Shown here piece after piece: positions 5,192 through 5,989 of a stretch of DNA of 5,989 bases (position 1 is its first letter; every line of letters starts with the position of its first letter). A program made the translations under genes and the position numbers. The notes under the pieces were generated by a model. The model searched no databases. It was not told the DNA's origin and saw nothing but the letters and a program-made list of their open reading frames with translations. This stretch comes from Alectryocaccomicrobium faecavium. Its GTDB lineage: Bacteria > Bacillota > Clostridia > Christensenellales > Aristaeellaceae. Location of the stretch: assembly GCA_018713425.1 (NCBI GenBank), contig DVOT01000251.1, forward strand, positions 1 to 5,989, written 5' to 3'.

Positions 5192-5758
5192 TTATGCAGC
5201 GGGCTCTTCGCTGGCCTCGGGCGCTTCGGTAGCGGCGGGCGCATCCGTGGCTTCGGGCGCGTCGGTGGCTACGGGCTCTTCCGTGGCCTCGGGCGCGTCG
5301 GTAGCTACGGGTTCTTCCGTGGCCTCAGGCGCATCGGTGGCGGCGGGCTCTTCCGTGGCTTCGGGCGCGCTGGTCGCGCTGGTCTCATCCGTGGCTTCCG
5401 GGGAAGTGGAGACGTCCGGCTCAGCGGAGGCATCCGGCTCGGTGGAAGCGTCCGGCGCGACGGTGGCTTCAATCTGGGTATCTTCCGCGGCTTCTTCCTC
5501 TTCCGCCGCGCGGTTCACCTGGGTGGTGACAATCGTCATCACAATCGCGAGCACCACGAAAATTGCCGCGCCAATTTTGGTGATCAACAGCAGCTTGCCT
5601 TCATAGCTCTTTGCCTTGCTCTTGCCGAAAAAGGTTTCCGCGCCGCCGCCGATGGCGCCCAGCCCCTGGCGCTGGCCCTGTTGCAGCAAAACGACGACGA
5701 TCAGAACGATGGCGACAAGGATCAGCAGAATGTTGATGACGATCATTAGCCCATTCAT
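5192..5758 (-). CDS. secG: Preprotein translocase subunit SecG with a long acidic repeat tail
   Basis: SecG is the small accessory subunit of the SecYEG channel and assists SecA-driven export. Residues 1-80 are a normal SecG: membrane helix 1 (about 4-24), the conserved loop LLQQGQRQGLGAIGGGAETFFG (24-45) and membrane helix 2 (about 58-79). Most bacterial SecG proteins stop near here (about 75-110 residues), but this one continues to 188. The extra 108 residues are almost only Ala, Pro, Thr, Ser, Glu and Asp, start with AEEEEAAED (85-93), and end in five 12-residue units close to ATEEPVATDAPE (122-181) plus ASEEPAA. The tail looks disordered and strongly acidic; with the usual N-out/C-out topology it would project outside the membrane. 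The start is ATG 5758, with GGGGAGGAA at 5767-5775 (8-nt spacing); an upstream in-frame ATG at 5785 lies before this site. A good promoter is at 5813-5841. rnr follows after a structured gap. Confidence 0.92.
   Translation of the reverse strand: MNGLMIVINILLILVAIVLIVVVLLQQGQRQGLGAIGGGAETFFGKSKAKSYEGKLLLITKIGAAIFVVLAIVMTIVTTQVNRAAEEEEAAEDTQIEATVAPDASTEPDASAEPDVSTSPEATDETSATSAPEATEEPAATDAPEATEEPVATDAPEATEEPVATDAPEATDAPAATEAPEASEEPAA
5195..5395 (-). repeat. In-frame 36-bp tandem repeat in secG
   Basis: Five contiguous 36-bp units (5360-5395, 5324-5359, 5288-5323, 5252-5287, 5216-5251) plus a partial unit encode the 12-residue repeats of the SecG tail. The units at 5288-5323 and 5252-5287 differ at 3 of 36 bases, and all three changes are silent (both encode ATEEPVATDAPE). 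Outer units are more diverged. The 36-bp period is a multiple of three, so changes in copy number keep the frame open. Confidence 0.85.
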
Positions 5759-5812
5759 GGATTTTGTTCCTCCCCAGGGGCACAATCGCCCCGTATATTA
5801 CAAGCACGGATT

Positions 5813-5841
5813 ATTATACCATGTTTTTTCGTCTCATGCAA
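5813..5841 (-). promoter_or_regulatory. SigA-type promoter of secG
   Basis: On the minus strand TTGCAT (5836-5841) is followed after 17 nt by a perfect TATAAT (5813-5818). The transcription start would be near 5806, giving a leader of about 48 nt to ATG 5758. A terminator lies just upstream, so secG probably begins the transcription unit. Confidence 0.75.
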
Positions 5842-5885
5842 CCGCTTTTGAGAAAATTACAGAAACATCACGTTGTCCGCATAAG

Positions 5886-5931
5886 AAAAGGCCGCCTCGT
5901 TGGACGGCAATGAAGTCCGCTTGAGGCGGCC
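5886..5931 (-). terminator. Rho-independent terminator of an unseen upstream gene
   Basis: On the minus strand GGCCGCCTC (5923-5931) pairs perfectly with GAGGCGGCC (5890-5898), followed by TTTTC. The 24-nt interior can form a second short stem, GGAC/GTCC (5915-5918 with 5901-5904). It would end transcription coming from a minus-strand gene to the right of the window, ahead of the secG promoter. About 60 bp beyond it are visible and hold no recognisable coding end. Confidence 0.7.
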
Positions 5932-5960
5932 GCAAGAATTTTGCCATTATGCCGCTTGCC

Positions 5961-5989
5961 AATCCCTCCGTCACGGCTGCGCCGTGCCA
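5961..5989 (+). repeat. Dispersed hairpin repeat, truncated third copy
   Basis: These last 29 bp are identical to 767-795, the left arm of the repeat pair in the sigK-fic spacer, and include the CACGGC/GCCGTG hairpin. The copy is cut by the window edge, so it is unknown whether it continues as a single unit or as a mirrored pair. An exact match over 5 kb away, outside any gene, shows that the element is dispersed. Confidence 0.8.

Noticed and set aside
5195..5395. Regular 36-bp repeats resembling a CRISPR array
   Set aside because: The units are contiguous with no spacers and lie in frame within secG, encoding near-identical 12-residue repeats.

Overview
The window looks like chromosomal DNA from a GC-rich, spore-forming member of the Firmicutes (Clostridia-like). 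The reasons are a forespore/mother-cell type sigma factor closely resembling SigK, strong AGGAGG-type ribosome binding sites, SigA-type promoters with TATAAT boxes, and a secG–rnr gene pair. No phage, plasmid, CRISPR or transposase gene was found.

Layout, left to right. Positions 1-568 (minus strand) hold the 5' 189 codons of sigK; the C-terminus runs off the left edge. Positions 569-1047 are a gene-free divergent spacer. It holds a SigE-like promoter for sigK, a SigA-like promoter for the next gene, two copies of a 20-bp direct repeat, and a 147-bp near-palindrome made of two inverted copies of a dispersed hairpin repeat. Positions 1048-1791 (plus) encode a Fic-domain protein with both the catalytic motif and the N-terminal inhibitory motif. 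It converges, 5 bp apart, on a six-pass membrane diguanylate cyclase (1797-2909, minus). Next come rnr, ribonuclease R (3021-4958, minus), and secG (5192-5758, minus), which carries an unusual acidic repetitive tail. The secG promoter (5813-5841), a terminator of an unseen upstream gene (about 5886-5931) and a truncated third copy of the dispersed repeat (5961-5989) close the window.

How the parts fit. secG and rnr form the ordinary secG-rnr segment seen in many Firmicutes, but smpB, which often follows, is not present. A terminator sits over the rnr stop codon, and the diguanylate cyclase after it has its own promoter. The sigK locus appears to be transcribed by SigE in the mother cell and retains a hydrophobic pro-sequence.

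The most interesting unexplained items are: (1) the 233-bp secG-rnr gap, where several nested complementary segments suggest a structured RNA ending in a U-rich tract; (2) the roughly 108-residue acidic Pro/Ala/Thr/Glu repeat tail on SecG; and (3) the mirrored hairpin repeats between two divergent genes. No wholly new multi-gene system is evident; most of the window is housekeeping or regulatory.
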